64,000 nucleotides of DNA from Bradyrhizobium sp. 1(2017) (GTDB taxonomy: Bacteria; Pseudomonadota; Alphaproteobacteria; Rhizobiales; Xanthobacteraceae). The notes beneath the pieces are model-generated. The model ran no database searches. It saw nothing but the letters and a program-made list of their open reading frames with translations, and was not told the DNA's origin. Positions 45,148-55,978 of the stretch are shown in pieces. Positions within the stretch are counted from its first letter, which is position 1. Each line of letters begins with the position of its first letter. A program made the position numbers and the translations under genes. The stretch spans positions 7,026,001 to 7,090,000 of the forward strand of contig NZ_CP050022.2 of NCBI RefSeq assembly GCF_011602485.2, read 5' to 3'.

Positions 45148-48100
45148 TCAGTGACCCGTGTGTGCCCGCGCCGGCGGTCCATACCGCTTGCCTTGCTTCG
45201 CTTCCGCCGGCTCGCGGTCCCCGCCCAGCACGCGCTGTACCGAGACGAAGAACACCGGCACCATCAGCAGCGCCAGGATCACCACCGCGATCATGCCGCC
45301 CATCACGATGCTGCCGAGCGCCTGCTGGCTGGCGCCGCCGGCACCGTGGGCGATGGCCATCGGCAGCACGCCGCAGATGAAGGCAAGGCCCGTCATCAGG
45401 ATCGGTCGGAAGCGCAGGCGGCAGGCCTCGATGGTGGCTTCCACCAGCGGCTTGCCTTCTTTCCGCAGATCCTTCGCGAACTCGATGATCAGAATCGCGT
45501 CCTTTGCCGCGAGGCCGATGATGGTGATCAGGCCGACGGTGAAATAGACGTCGTTGGGCAGATTCCGCAGCGTCGCGGCGGCGACCGCGCCGACGATACC
45601 CAGCGGCACGGTGAGCAGCACCGCGAGCGGAATGGTCCAGCTTTCATAGAGTGCGGCGAGACACAGGAACACCACGAACACCGACAGCGCCAGCAGGAAC
45701 GGCGCCTGCGAGCCCGAGAGCTTCTCCTGCAGCGACTGCCCGGTCCATTCATAGCCGAAGCCGCGCGGCAACCGGTCGGCGAGACGCTCCATCTCCGCGA
45801 TCGCATCGCCCGAGGTGAAGCCGGGCCTGGCCTCGCCGGAGATGCGCACCGCCGGATAATAGTTGAAGCCGGCGATCTGCGTCGGCCCGCGCGCCCATTC
45901 GATGGTGGCAAAGGACGAGAACGGGACCAGCTGGCCGCGGCTGTTCTTGACGTTGTAGTTGAGGATGTCCTCCGTCCGCATGCGGTCGCGGGCGTCGGCC
46001 TGCACCACGACGCGCTGCATGCGGCCGCGGTTCGGGAAGTCGTTGATGTAGTTCGAGCCGAGATTGGTCGAGATCGTGTTGTTGATGTCCTCGAAGGTGA
46101 CGCCGAAGGCGCCGGCCTTCTCGCGGTCGATCATCAGGTTGACCACGCCTGCCTCGGGCAGGCCTTCGATATAGACCTTCTGGAGCACGGGGCTCGCATT
46201 GGCCTCAGCGATCAGCTGGTCGGCGGCGCGCATCAACTGCTGATAGCCCTTCTGGCCGCGGTCCTGGAGGCGGAACGAGAAGCCGGACGAGTTGCCGAGA
46301 TTGTCGATCGGCGGCGGCTGCAGCGCTGAGATCTTGGCATCGCGGATCGACGAGCCCAGGTCGCGATTGACGTCGTTGACGATCGCGGCGGCGGAGTCCT
46401 TCGGCCCGCGCTCCGACCAGTCCTTCAAGGTAATGAACGCCTGCGCGGTGTTCATGCCCTGGCCGGAGAAGCTGAAGCCGGTGAGGAAGGTGACGTTGTC
46501 GACCCCCGGCCGCTGCGCCAGGTATTTCTCCACCTTCTCGATCACGGCCTCGGTGCGGGCATAGGACGAATCCGACGGCGTCTGCACGTCGGTGGTGATG
46601 AAGCCCTGGTCGTCGACGGGCAGGAAGCCGCCGGGCAGATTGACGAAGGCCCAGGACAGGCCGACCAGCAGTGCGGCATAGACCAGCATCAGGCGGCCGG
46701 TGCGGTTCAGCGAGAAGCCGACGGTGCGCGCATAGCGTTCCTTGGCGCCTTCGAGCATGCGGTTGAACCAGCCGAACACGCCCTTCTTCGCGTGACCGTG
46801 ACCGGCCTCGACGGGCTTGAGCAGGGTCGCGCACAGCGCCGGCGTCAGCGACAGCGCGAGGAAGGCGGAGAAGCCGATCGCGGCGACCATGGTGACGGAG
46901 AACTGGCGGTAGATGATGCCGACCGAGCCCGGGAAAAACGCCATCGGCACGAACACCGCCATCAGCACCAAGGTGATGCCGATGATGGCGCCGGTGATCT
47001 GCGACATGGCTTTGCGCGTCGCTTCCTTCGGCGGCAGGCCTTCCTCGGCCATGATGCGCTCGACGTTCTCGACCACGACGATGGCGTCGTCGACGAGGAT
47101 GCCGACCGCGAGCACCATGCCGAACATCGAGAGCATGTTGATGGAATAGCCGGCGAGCAGCAGCGTGGAGCAGGCGCCGAGCAGCGCCACCGGCACCACG
47201 ATGGTCGGAATGATGGTGTAGCGGATGTTCTGGAGGAACACGAACATCACGACGAACACCAGCACCACGGCCTCGACCAAGGTCGTCAGCACCTTCTTGA
47301 TCGAGGCCTCGACCACGGGCGTGATGTTGTAGGGGATCTCGTAGGTGATGTTGGCCGGGAAGAAGCGCGACAGCTCCTTCATCTTCGCCTCGACCGCGCT
47401 CGCGGTCGCCAGCGCATTGCCGGTCGGCGACATCAGCACCGAAAGGCCGGCGGTCGGCTTGCCGTCGAGCCGCGTGTTGAACTGGTAGCTGAGGCCGCCG
47501 ACCTCGACGCGCGCGACGTCGCGCAGACGCACGGTCGAACCGTCGGCATTGGCGCGCAGGATGATGGCGCCGAACTCGTCCGGGGACGAGAGCTGGCCCT
47601 TGACCAGCACTAGCGCCGATGTGCGCTGGCTCGAGGTCGACGGCTCGGCGCCGATGCTGCCGGAGGCAACCTGCGCGTTCTGTGCGGTGATCGCCTTGTT
47701 GACGTCGTCGGCGGTCAGCCCGTAACCGACGAGCTTGGCCGGATCGACCCAGACGCGCAAGCTGCGCTCGGTCGAATAGAGCGTGGCACGGCCGACGCCG
47801 GGAATGCGGCGGATCTCGCCCAGCACGTTGCGGATCATGAAGTCGCCGAGTCCGACCTCATCGAGGCTGCCGTCGGTCGAGTTCAGCGTGATGATCTGAA
47901 GCACCGCGCTGGAGGCTTCCTCGATCAGGATACCCTGCTGCATCACCGCGCGCGGTAGACGCGCCTCGACGCGCTTGATGCGGTTCTGCACCTCGACCGA
48001 GGCGGCGCTGGTGTCGGTTCCCGGCTGGAAATTCGCGATGATCTCGACCTGGCCGAGCGAGTCGCTGGTCGATTCGAAGTTGAGAATGTTGGCGGCGCCG

Positions 48101-48309
48101 TTGAGCTCCTCCTCGATCAGCCGCGTGACGCTGTTGTAGAGGTTTTCCGGCGAGGCGCCGGGATAGCTGGTCGAGACCGAGATCGAGGGCGGCGCGATGA
48201 TCGGATATTGGGCGATCGGCAGCAGCGGCACCGCAATCGCGCCGATCAGACAGATGAACAGCGCGACCACCCAGGCAAAGATCGGCCTGTCGATGAAGAA
48301 ACTCGGCAT
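45148..48309 (-). CDS. Multidrug efflux RND transporter permease
   Basis: A 1053-residue inner-membrane proton/drug antiporter of the HAE1 (AcrB/MexB) family. It begins MPSFFIDRPIFAWVVALFIC, has two large periplasmic loops, and the essential Asp pair in GILVDDAIVVVENVER of TM4 (about residue 405). Length equals AcrB-type pumps. It lies 160 bases after its adaptor on the same strand. No outer-membrane TolC-like gene or TetR regulator is adjacent, so the pump must use a channel and perhaps a repressor encoded elsewhere. Substrates are unknown. Confidence 0.95.
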   Translation of the reverse strand: MPSFFIDRPIFAWVVALFICLIGAIAVPLLPIAQYPIIAPPSISVSTSYPGASPENLYNSVTRLIEEELNGAANILNFESTSDSLGQVEIIANFQPGTDTSAASVEVQNRIKRVEARLPRAVMQQGILIEEASSAVLQIITLNSTDGSLDEVGLGDFMIRNVLGEIRRIPGVGRATLYSTERSLRVWVDPAKLVGYGLTADDVNKAITAQNAQVASGSIGAEPSTSSQRTSALVLVKGQLSSPDEFGAIILRANADGSTVRLRDVARVEVGGLSYQFNTRLDGKPTAGLSVLMSPTGNALATASAVEAKMKELSRFFPANITYEIPYNITPVVEASIKKVLTTLVEAVVLVFVVMFVFLQNIRYTIIPTIVVPVALLGACSTLLLAGYSINMLSMFGMVLAVGILVDDAIVVVENVERIMAEEGLPPKEATRKAMSQITGAIIGITLVLMAVFVPMAFFPGSVGIIYRQFSVTMVAAIGFSAFLALSLTPALCATLLKPVEAGHGHAKKGVFGWFNRMLEGAKERYARTVGFSLNRTGRLMLVYAALLVGLSWAFVNLPGGFLPVDDQGFITTDVQTPSDSSYARTEAVIEKVEKYLAQRPGVDNVTFLTGFSFSGQGMNTAQAFITLKDWSERGPKDSAAAIVNDVNRDLGSSIRDAKISALQPPPIDNLGNSSGFSFRLQDRGQKGYQQLMRAADQLIAEANASPVLQKVYIEGLPEAGVVNLMIDREKAGAFGVTFEDINNTISTNLGSNYINDFPNRGRMQRVVVQADARDRMRTEDILNYNVKNSRGQLVPFSSFATIEWARGPTQIAGFNYYPAVRISGEARPGFTSGDAIAEMERLADRLPRGFGYEWTGQSLQEKLSGSQAPFLLALSVFVVFLCLAALYESWTIPLAVLLTVPLGIVGAVAAATLRNLPNDVYFTVGLITIIGLAAKDAILIIEFAKDLRKEGKPLVEATIEACRLRFRPILMTGLAFICGVLPMAIAHGAGGASQQALGSIVMGGMIAVVILALLMVPVFFVSVQRVLGGDREPAEAKQGKRYGPPARAHTGH

Positions 48310-48469
48310 TTGCCGCTCTACCCTCGTTGTTTCACTGGTTCCTCATGACGAGGCGCGGAACGCGCGTCTCGAACCATGAAGTGCCCGGCTGTCGCCCGCG
48401 GTCAACCTGAAAGATGCCTGCTTGCCGCGGGCATCTCAGAACGAGGATGACACCTGCAATGCGGTCCCG

Positions 48470-49666
48470 TTAGCGCGTAAGCTGCTGGGCGGCGTGGCGG
48501 TTATCCGCGGTCGCGTCCGCTTCCGACCAGGATCGCGGCTTGACCTTGTCGCCGGCCGCGAACTTCTGGAAGCCTTCGACCACGACCTTGTCACCGGCCT
48601 TCAGCCCTTCCGTGACGAACCAGAGTCCGTCCTGCACCGAGCCGGTGCGTACCGCCTGCACGGCGATGTGGTTGTCGTCCTTGACGACGAAGACCTCGCT
48701 GCCGCCGCCGCCATTGCGCTGGACCGCCTGCTGCGGCACCGCGATCGCGTCGGAATCGAGACCCTGATCGATACGGACACGGACATACATGCCGGGCAGG
48801 AGCTCGCGCTTGGGATTGGGGAACTCGCCGCGCAGCGTCACCTGGCCGGTATGGGCATCGACCTTGGCATCGGAGAACAACAGCTTGCCGTCGAGCGCGT
48901 AGGTGGTGTTGTCGTCGAGCACGAGGCGGACCTTGGCGGCATCGGACGCAATTCGCTCGAGATCGCCGGTTTCGAAGGCGCGGCGGAGCTGGTTGAGCTC
49001 GGTCACCGACTGGGTGAAGTCGGCATAGATCGGATCGAGCTGCTGGATGCTGGCGAGATTGGTCTCGTTCTGCACCACGAGCGCGCCCTCGCTGACGAGG
49101 GCCGCACCGACGACGCCGTCGATCGGCGCGCGCACGGTGGCGTAGTCGAGATTGAGCTTGGCACGCGCGAGCTCGGCCTTGCGTCCCTCGACGTCGGCAT
49201 GGGCTTGCAGCTCGGCCGCGATCGCCTTCTCGTTCTCGGCTTCCGGCGCGGCGCGATCCTTGGTGAGCGCAGCGACGCGGCGCGCCTGCTGGTGCGCCTG
49301 CATCGCAGCGGCCTCGGCCTTGGCGAGCGCCGCCTCGTTGGCCATCACCTCGACCTCGAACGGGCGCGGATCGATGCGGTAGAGCGGATCGCCTGCCTTC
49401 ACCTCGCTGCCCTGGCGGAACAGGCGCTCGACCACGATGCCGGAGACGCGCGGCCGCACGTCCGAGACACGCGTGGGTGCGATGCGGCCCGGCAGCTCAC
49501 GCACCACGGCGCGCGGCTGAGGCTTCACGATCACGATGCTGACGTCAGGATCCGACGGCGGAGCGGTGGATATTGCAGAGCTGGACTCGTCGCAGCCCGC
49601 CAGCAGCGGCGCCAAGGCCGCGAGCATCATTGCAACGCATGCCGATCGCGCACGAAGTCCTGACAT
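48470..49666 (-). CDS. RND efflux periplasmic adaptor subunit (membrane fusion lipoprotein)
   Basis: A 398-residue AcrA/MexA-type adaptor. A lipoprotein signal ends in LLAGC (Cys at about residue 24), so it is anchored in the inner membrane. The lipoyl half-motifs flank an alpha-hairpin of roughly 80 residues (KAEAAAMQAHQQARR to ELARAKLNLDYATVRAPIDG), and the beta-barrel domain has LLPGMYVRVRI. The ATG at 49664-49666 gives the best signal. Two ATGs 12 and 14 codons upstream are in frame. A nested palindrome lies about 95 bases upstream. Confidence 0.93.
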   Translation of the reverse strand: MSGLRARSACVAMMLAALAPLLAGCDESSSAISTAPPSDPDVSIVIVKPQPRAVVRELPGRIAPTRVSDVRPRVSGIVVERLFRQGSEVKAGDPLYRIDPRPFEVEVMANEAALAKAEAAAMQAHQQARRVAALTKDRAAPEAENEKAIAAELQAHADVEGRKAELARAKLNLDYATVRAPIDGVVGAALVSEGALVVQNETNLASIQQLDPIYADFTQSVTELNQLRRAFETGDLERIASDAAKVRLVLDDNTTYALDGKLLFSDAKVDAHTGQVTLRGEFPNPKRELLPGMYVRVRIDQGLDSDAIAVPQQAVQRNGGGGSEVFVVKDDNHIAVQAVRTGSVQDGLWFVTEGLKAGDKVVVEGFQKFAAGDKVKPRSWSEADATADNRHAAQQLTR

Positions 49667-49759
49667 GAAGTTTAGTGCCCCGATATTGTTGAAACTGATC
49701 ATGCTCACGCGGGGCCCGTTCTGGGTCCTTTACACGCGGGCTGATACCGCCAAAATAGA

Positions 49760-49784
49760 ATGCATCTGCTGCGATGCAACGCAT
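49760..49784. promoter_or_regulatory. Nested palindromic operator upstream of the RND adaptor
   Basis: TGCATC-N6-GATGCA (49761-49778) is a perfect 18-bp dyad. It overlaps a second dyad ATGC-AAC-GCAT (49774-49784). On the minus strand a TCTATT -10-like hexamer follows directly, so a bound repressor would block the efflux promoter. Size and placement fit TetR- or MarR-type operators. No such regulator gene lies in the window. Confidence 0.4.
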
Positions 49785-49898
49785 GGAGCGGGCGGCTCAT
49801 TGTCACACAGCCTATACTCTTGAAATAAGAAGGCTTTTGCGGACTCACCTGATTGTGAATCGAGGTCCACCGGCGCGTGCTGCGGCGGAACATCGCAA

Positions 49899-50927
49899 TC
49901 AGTCGGCGGCCTTCATCCGGTAATGGCTGACTCCCCATTCGGTTCCATCGGCGTAGCCGAACAAGCCCGATGTCGCGAGAAGGAACCAGCGCCAGCGTCG
50001 CATCCAAAGGGCGGTCTCCTCGCCATAGACCCTGCGCAAGGAGGCCTCGATGGCGTCGCGATGCGCGTCGAAGTTCGCAAGCCAGTCGTTCGCGGTGTGC
50101 TGGTAATGCGTGCCGCTCCAGCACCATTCCTTCTCGATGGCGAAGATGTCGTCGAATTGCCTGACGAGATGATGGCTCGGCATCAATCCGCCCGTGAAGA
50201 CGTGCTGCGCGATCCAATCCTCGCGGTTGGCCCGCTCGAACAGATGCGAGCCGGAGCGATGGGAGACCACATGCATGAACAGGCGCCCCTCGGGTGCGAG
50301 CCAGGCGCGCAGGCGCGTCATCAGCTTGCGCCAGTTCATGATGTGCTCGAACGTCTCGACCGAGACGATGCGGTCGAACCGGCCCTCGGGCGCGAACACG
50401 TTCATGTCGGCGGTGACGATGCGCAGGTTGAGGAGCCCGCGCTGCCGCGCTTCCTCCTCGACATAGACGCGCTGTGCCTGCGAGGCCGCCACCGCCGTCA
50501 CCTTCGCGTGGGGAAACTGCCGGGCCATCCACAGCGACAGCGAGCCCCAGCCGCAGCCGAGCTCTAGGATGGTCTGCCCGTCGGCGAGGCCGGCATGCTC
50601 GACGGTCTGGCGCAGCGCCTCCTCCTCTGCCTCCTGCAAGGTGGTCGCATCGGTCTTGTAGAAGCAGCACGAATATCTGCGGTTGGGGCCGAGCATCTGC
50701 GCGAAGAAGGACGCGGGCACCTCGTCGTGCCGGCTACCGCCGGCATCCGCGCTCTCGGCGATCGGCCGCAACATCATCCGCCCGGCGAAGGCGGCATCGT
50801 CGGCTGCCCCCAGCGTGGAGAGCCGCGTCGCCGTGCGCGAGCACAGGCGCTGGATCGCGGCGCGAATCACCACGTCCGGTAACGGCACACGTTCGGCAGT
50901 CCCGATGATCGCGGTAACGACGCTCAT
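49899..50927 (-). CDS. Cyclopropane-fatty-acid-synthase-like SAM methyltransferase
   Basis: A 342-residue class I methyltransferase of the Cfa family, which methylates lipid double bonds or related acyl chains. The SAM motif ILELGCGWGSLSLWMA is near residues 120-135. SVETFEHIMNW and FFAQMLGPNRRYSCCFY are typical of the CFA-like group. It is shorter than E. coli Cfa (about 380) with a reduced N-terminal lipid-binding domain. DUF/CFA-like enzymes of this length may act on other substrates, so the exact product is open. It is divergent from the MotA-like gene. Confidence 0.85.
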   Translation of the reverse strand: MSVVTAIIGTAERVPLPDVVIRAAIQRLCSRTATRLSTLGAADDAAFAGRMMLRPIAESADAGGSRHDEVPASFFAQMLGPNRRYSCCFYKTDATTLQEAEEEALRQTVEHAGLADGQTILELGCGWGSLSLWMARQFPHAKVTAVAASQAQRVYVEEEARQRGLLNLRIVTADMNVFAPEGRFDRIVSVETFEHIMNWRKLMTRLRAWLAPEGRLFMHVVSHRSGSHLFERANREDWIAQHVFTGGLMPSHHLVRQFDDIFAIEKEWCWSGTHYQHTANDWLANFDAHRDAIEASLRRVYGEETALWMRRWRWFLLATSGLFGYADGTEWGVSHYRMKAAD

Positions 50928-51082
50928 GCGGCCCCCGAATGGCGAGCTTTTGCAAACACCCGCCTATCAAAGCGCGGCTTCCGGTCCGGGTTCCCCAGGC
51001 TGTCCCCGAAATCGGCGCATCCGGCGCTTTTTTTGGGCTGGCGCTGTGCCATAGTGCGGCCCGCAAGCAAGCTTCGTAACGG

Positions 51083-52111
51083 ATGATACCGGCCATGCCG
51101 TCTGGCACTTCCCGCTCCACCATGGATATCGAGTACACCAAACTGTCCTCGCCCAGCGTCTTCCTGGTGCGGATGCTGGTCTTCCTGGTGCTCTGCGCGC
51201 TGGTGGGCGTGGTGCTCTACAAGCAGATCATCCAGGCCTTCTTCGCCAATCCCGGGCTGAACGCCCTGATCGGGGCGGTGCTGTTCATCGGCATCGTGCT
51301 GGCCTTCCGCCAGGTCATCCGGCTCTATCCCGAAGTGTCCTGGGTCAACAATTTCCGCATCGCCGATCCCGGCCTGGCGCCGGCCCGGCACCCGAAGCTG
51401 CTGGCGCCGATGGCCGCGATCCTCGGCGGCGAGCGCTCGGGGCGGATGACCATCACCCAGACCACCATGCGGCACCTGCTCGATTCGATCGCGACCCGCC
51501 TGGATGAAGCCCGCGACATCTCCCGCTACATGACCGGCCTCCTGGTCTTCCTCGGCCTGCTCGGCACCTTCTGGGGCCTGATCGAGACGGTCGGCTCGGT
51601 CGGCAAGGTGATCGACGGGCTCAAGGTCGGGGGCGATTCCGGCGCGCTGTTCGACACGCTGAAGGAGGGCCTCGCCGCCCCGCTCGGCGGCATGGGCATC
51701 TCCTTCTCCAGCTCGCTGTTCGGCCTTGCCGGCTCGCTGATCCTCGGCTTCCTCGACCTGCAATCGAGCCAGGCCCAGAACCGCTTCTACACCGACCTGG
51801 AAGACTGGCTCGCCACCACCGTGCGCGAATATGGCAGCGGCGAGGTGGCGGTCGCGCCCGCCGGCGGGGGCGTCGCCGGCGGCGAGCTGCAGGCCGCGGT
51901 CGAGCGGCTGCGCTCCGTGTTCGAGGAAGGCAGCGCCGGCCGCGGGACCACCGCGGCGATGGCGAGCCTTGCCGAAGCCATCCAGGCGCTGGTCTCGCAC
52001 ATGCGCACCGAGCAGCAGATGATTCGCGAATGGGCCGACGGCCAGGGCGAGCAGAACCGCGAGATCCGGCGCCTCCTGGAGCGGATCGCGCGCCAGCCGG
52101 AGAAGAGCTGA
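51083..52111 (+). CDS. MotA/TolQ/ExbB-type proton channel family protein
   Basis: A 342-residue membrane protein. Two N-terminal helices (about residues 28-48 and 58-76) precede a cytoplasmic loop. A second helix pair is near 150-175 and 205-230, with FLGLLGTFWGLIETV and GMGISFSSSLFGLAGSLILG, the family's proton-channel motif. The C-terminal 100 residues are hydrophilic and partly helical. It pairs with the MotB-like gene 145 bases downstream, forming a likely ion-driven stator or Tol-like energiser. ATGs at 51095 and 51122 are alternative starts. No flagellar gene is nearby. Confidence 0.82.
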   Translation: MIPAMPSGTSRSTMDIEYTKLSSPSVFLVRMLVFLVLCALVGVVLYKQIIQAFFANPGLNALIGAVLFIGIVLAFRQVIRLYPEVSWVNNFRIADPGLAPARHPKLLAPMAAILGGERSGRMTITQTTMRHLLDSIATRLDEARDISRYMTGLLVFLGLLGTFWGLIETVGSVGKVIDGLKVGGDSGALFDTLKEGLAAPLGGMGISFSSSLFGLAGSLILGFLDLQSSQAQNRFYTDLEDWLATTVREYGSGEVAVAPAGGGVAGGELQAAVERLRSVFEEGSAGRGTTAAMASLAEAIQALVSHMRTEQQMIREWADGQGEQNREIRRLLERIARQPEKS

Positions 52112-52118
52112 GACGGCA

Positions 52119-52240
52119 TCGTTTCCCGGTTGCGACACGGCATGAAATGATGCGTCGCTGAGCCGGGGCCTAGAGAACGGGGAATGCGTCCCGGCTCTGC
52201 GCGGCAGCGTTTCACGCAGCAGCGCGTCCGGGACACGAGA
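52119..52240. repeat. Paired-palindrome intergenic repeat (family C, copy 3)
   Basis: Between the MotA-like and MotB-like genes. The right end is GCGTCCGGGACACGAGA, identical to the copy at 20843-20960. The left end, GTTTCCCGGTTGCG, is more eroded. The MotB-like gene's GGAG site begins within five bases of its end. Confidence 0.7.
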
Positions 52241-52256
52241 GTGGAGAACAACCGAC

Positions 52257-53285
52257 ATGGCTCTTGCCCGCGCCCGCCGCAGCGAAGGGGGGCTCAACTA
52301 CTGGCCCGGCTTCGTCGACGCGCTGTCGACGCTGGTGCTGTCGATCGTGTTCCTGCTGTCGGTGTTCCTGGTGGTGCAGTTCTTCCTGTCGCAGGAGGTC
52401 ACCGGCAAGGACAAGGCGCTGGAGCAACTCAACGCCAAGATCGCGCAGCTCAACGAGCTGTTGTCTCTGGAGAAGCTCGGCAAGCTCACGCTCGACGACC
52501 AGGTCTCGCAATTGAAGGCGGGCCTTGCCTCGGCTGAAACCGAGCGCAACCGCATCAAGGGGCTCTATGACGGCCTCGCCGCCGCCGGCAACGACGCGCA
52601 GGGCAAGACCTCCGAACTCGGCAAGGCGCTGGATTCGGAGAAGGCGGTCTCGGCGCGGGCGCTGGCGCAGATCGAGGTGCTGAACCAGCAGATCAGCGCT
52701 TTGCGCCGGCAATTGGCGGCGCTGGAGGAGGCGCTCGACGCCTCCGAGAAGCGCGACAAGGAATCGCAGAACCGGATCGCCGATCTCGGCTCCCGCCTCA
52801 ACGTCGCATTGGCGCAGCGCGTGCAGGAATTGTCGCGCTACCGCTCGGAGTTCTTCGGCCGGCTGCGCGCCATCCTCGGCAACCGCCCCGATATCCGCAT
52901 CGTCGGCGACCGCTTCGTGTTCCAGTCCGAAGTGTTCTTCGACACCGGACAGGCGGCCCTGCTGCCCGAGGGCCGCGCCGAGCTCGATACCCTGGCGGCC
53001 GCGCTGATCGAGCTCGACAAGAAGATCCCGAGCGAGATCCCCTGGGTGCTGCGCGTCGACGGCCACACCGATGTGCGCCCCGTCAGCGGCCCGAACTTCA
53101 AGTCGAACTGGGACCTGTCCGCGGCGCGCTCGATCTCGGTGGTGCAGTATCTGGTCTCGCTCGGCGTGCCCGCCCAGCGCCTCGTTGCCGCCGGCTTCGG
53201 CGAATTCCAGCCGCTCGACACTGGCAACACCGAGGAGGCCTACAAGCGCAACCGCCGCATCGAGCTGAAGCTGACGGAGCGGTAG
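52257..53285 (+). CDS. MotB-like OmpA-domain peptidoglycan-binding protein with coiled coil
   Basis: A 342-residue partner of the MotA-like protein. A single N-terminal helix (about residues 20-45) contains Asp21 in GFVDALSTLVLS, aligned with the proton-accepting Asp32 of MotB. A coiled coil of about 125 residues (48-195) follows, far longer than in MotB. The C-terminal OmpA-like domain (about 215-340) has VDGHTDVRPVSG, NWDLSAARS and RNRRIELKL, which bind peptidoglycan. The pair therefore looks like a cell-wall-anchored ion-driven machine. The next gene (GNAT) starts inside its stop codon. Confidence 0.87.
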   Translation: MALARARRSEGGLNYWPGFVDALSTLVLSIVFLLSVFLVVQFFLSQEVTGKDKALEQLNAKIAQLNELLSLEKLGKLTLDDQVSQLKAGLASAETERNRIKGLYDGLAAAGNDAQGKTSELGKALDSEKAVSARALAQIEVLNQQISALRRQLAALEEALDASEKRDKESQNRIADLGSRLNVALAQRVQELSRYRSEFFGRLRAILGNRPDIRIVGDRFVFQSEVFFDTGQAALLPEGRAELDTLAAALIELDKKIPSEIPWVLRVDGHTDVRPVSGPNFKSNWDLSAARSISVVQYLVSLGVPAQRLVAAGFGEFQPLDTGNTEEAYKRNRRIELKLTER

Positions 53286-53731
53286 TGAGCGCCCTCACCC
53301 TGCGCCCCTATTGCGCCGAGGACGAAGCCGCCGCGATCGAGCTGTGGCATCGCAGCTGGCAGCAGGCCTATCCGCAGATCGACTTCGCGGCCCGGCTCGC
53401 ATGGTGGCGCGAGCGCTGGTGCAAGGATCTGGTGCCGAAGGCGTCCATCGTCGTCGCCGAACTGGATGGCGCCCTCACCGGCTTCGTCACCATCGACGGC
53501 GACGGCTATCTCGACCAGCTCGTGGTCGATCCCGCCCATTGGGGCTCGGATGCCGCAAGGCTGTTGGTGGACGAGGCCAAGCGGCTGTCGCCATCGGGCG
53601 TCACGCTGCTGGTCAACAAGGACAATGCCCGCGCCATCCGCTTTTACGAGCGCAACGGCTTTGCCCATGCCGGCAACGACGTCAACCCGACCTCGGGCCG
53701 GCCGGTGCTGAAGATGGAATGGCGGGCGTAG
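53285..53731 (+). CDS. GNAT family N-acetyltransferase
   Basis: A 148-residue acetyltransferase. Acetyl-CoA contacts are in the region QLVVDPAHWGSDAARLLVDEA (motif A, here read in two parts) and in NKDNARAIRFYERNGF (motif B). The frame starts at a GTG that shares a base with the MotB-like TAG stop (TAGTG), implying translational coupling. Substrate unknown. RimI-like or small-molecule acetylation are both possible. Confidence 0.87.
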   Translation: MSALTLRPYCAEDEAAAIELWHRSWQQAYPQIDFAARLAWWRERWCKDLVPKASIVVAELDGALTGFVTIDGDGYLDQLVVDPAHWGSDAARLLVDEAKRLSPSGVTLLVNKDNARAIRFYERNGFAHAGNDVNPTSGRPVLKMEWRA

Positions 53732-53762
53732 GGGCTGAGGTACGCTAATCTATCCCTGCCAT

Positions 53763-53915
53763 CGTCCCGGCGAAGGCCGGGACCCATACCGCGTGATCTA
53801 TCGATAGGCGCAGGTGGCCGTACCGCGGGAAGACTCTTCACAACCAGTCTTCTCACAACCAGTCTTCGCCAAACTTCTTCCTGTGGTTATGGGTCCCGGC
53901 CTTCGCCGGGACGAC
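53763..53915. repeat. Paired-palindrome intergenic repeat (family A, copy 2)
   Basis: Perfect inverted ends of about 26 bases: the left arm begins CGTCCCGGCGAAGGCCGGGA and the right arm ends TCCCGGCCTTCGCCGGGACG, each flanked inside by CCCATA/TATGGG. The 97-base interior includes two and a half tandem copies of a 15-base unit, CAGTCTTCTCACAAC. It separates convergent acetyltransferase and exporter genes. Confidence 0.85.
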
Positions 53916-53939
53916 ACCGTGGGTGAGGCCGCGTCAGCC

Positions 53940-55790
<1,851 letters not shown>

Positions 55791-55887
55791 GAGATCCGAC
55801 CCATTGCATCCGTTTTCTCCCAATAGGCCGGGGCAAGAGGAGTGGCAAATCCGTTATGTCCCTTAGGGGCAAGCCCCTCCAGGATGG

Positions 55888-55916
55888 CTTGTTTTGTGGG
55901 GTTTCGTGAGGTATAG
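55888..55916 (+). promoter_or_regulatory. Sigma70-type promoter for rpmE
   Basis: CTTGTT at 55888-55893 and GTATAG at 55911-55916, spaced 17 bases. Transcription should start near 55923, giving a leader of about 56 bases before rpmE. It fits the strong constitutive expression expected for a ribosomal protein. Confidence 0.5.
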
Positions 55917-55978
55917 AGCCGCCCAAATCCGTCATTCGCTAGCCACCCAAGAAGGCGCCGGGGCGCCGAGGAATTGCC

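Noticed and set aside
51083..53285. MotA/MotB-like pair as a Zorya (ZorAB) anti-phage system
   Set aside because: No ZorC/ZorD/ZorE-like helicase or nuclease gene is adjacent, the MotA-like protein lacks the very long tail of ZorA, and neighbours are ordinary chromosomal genes.
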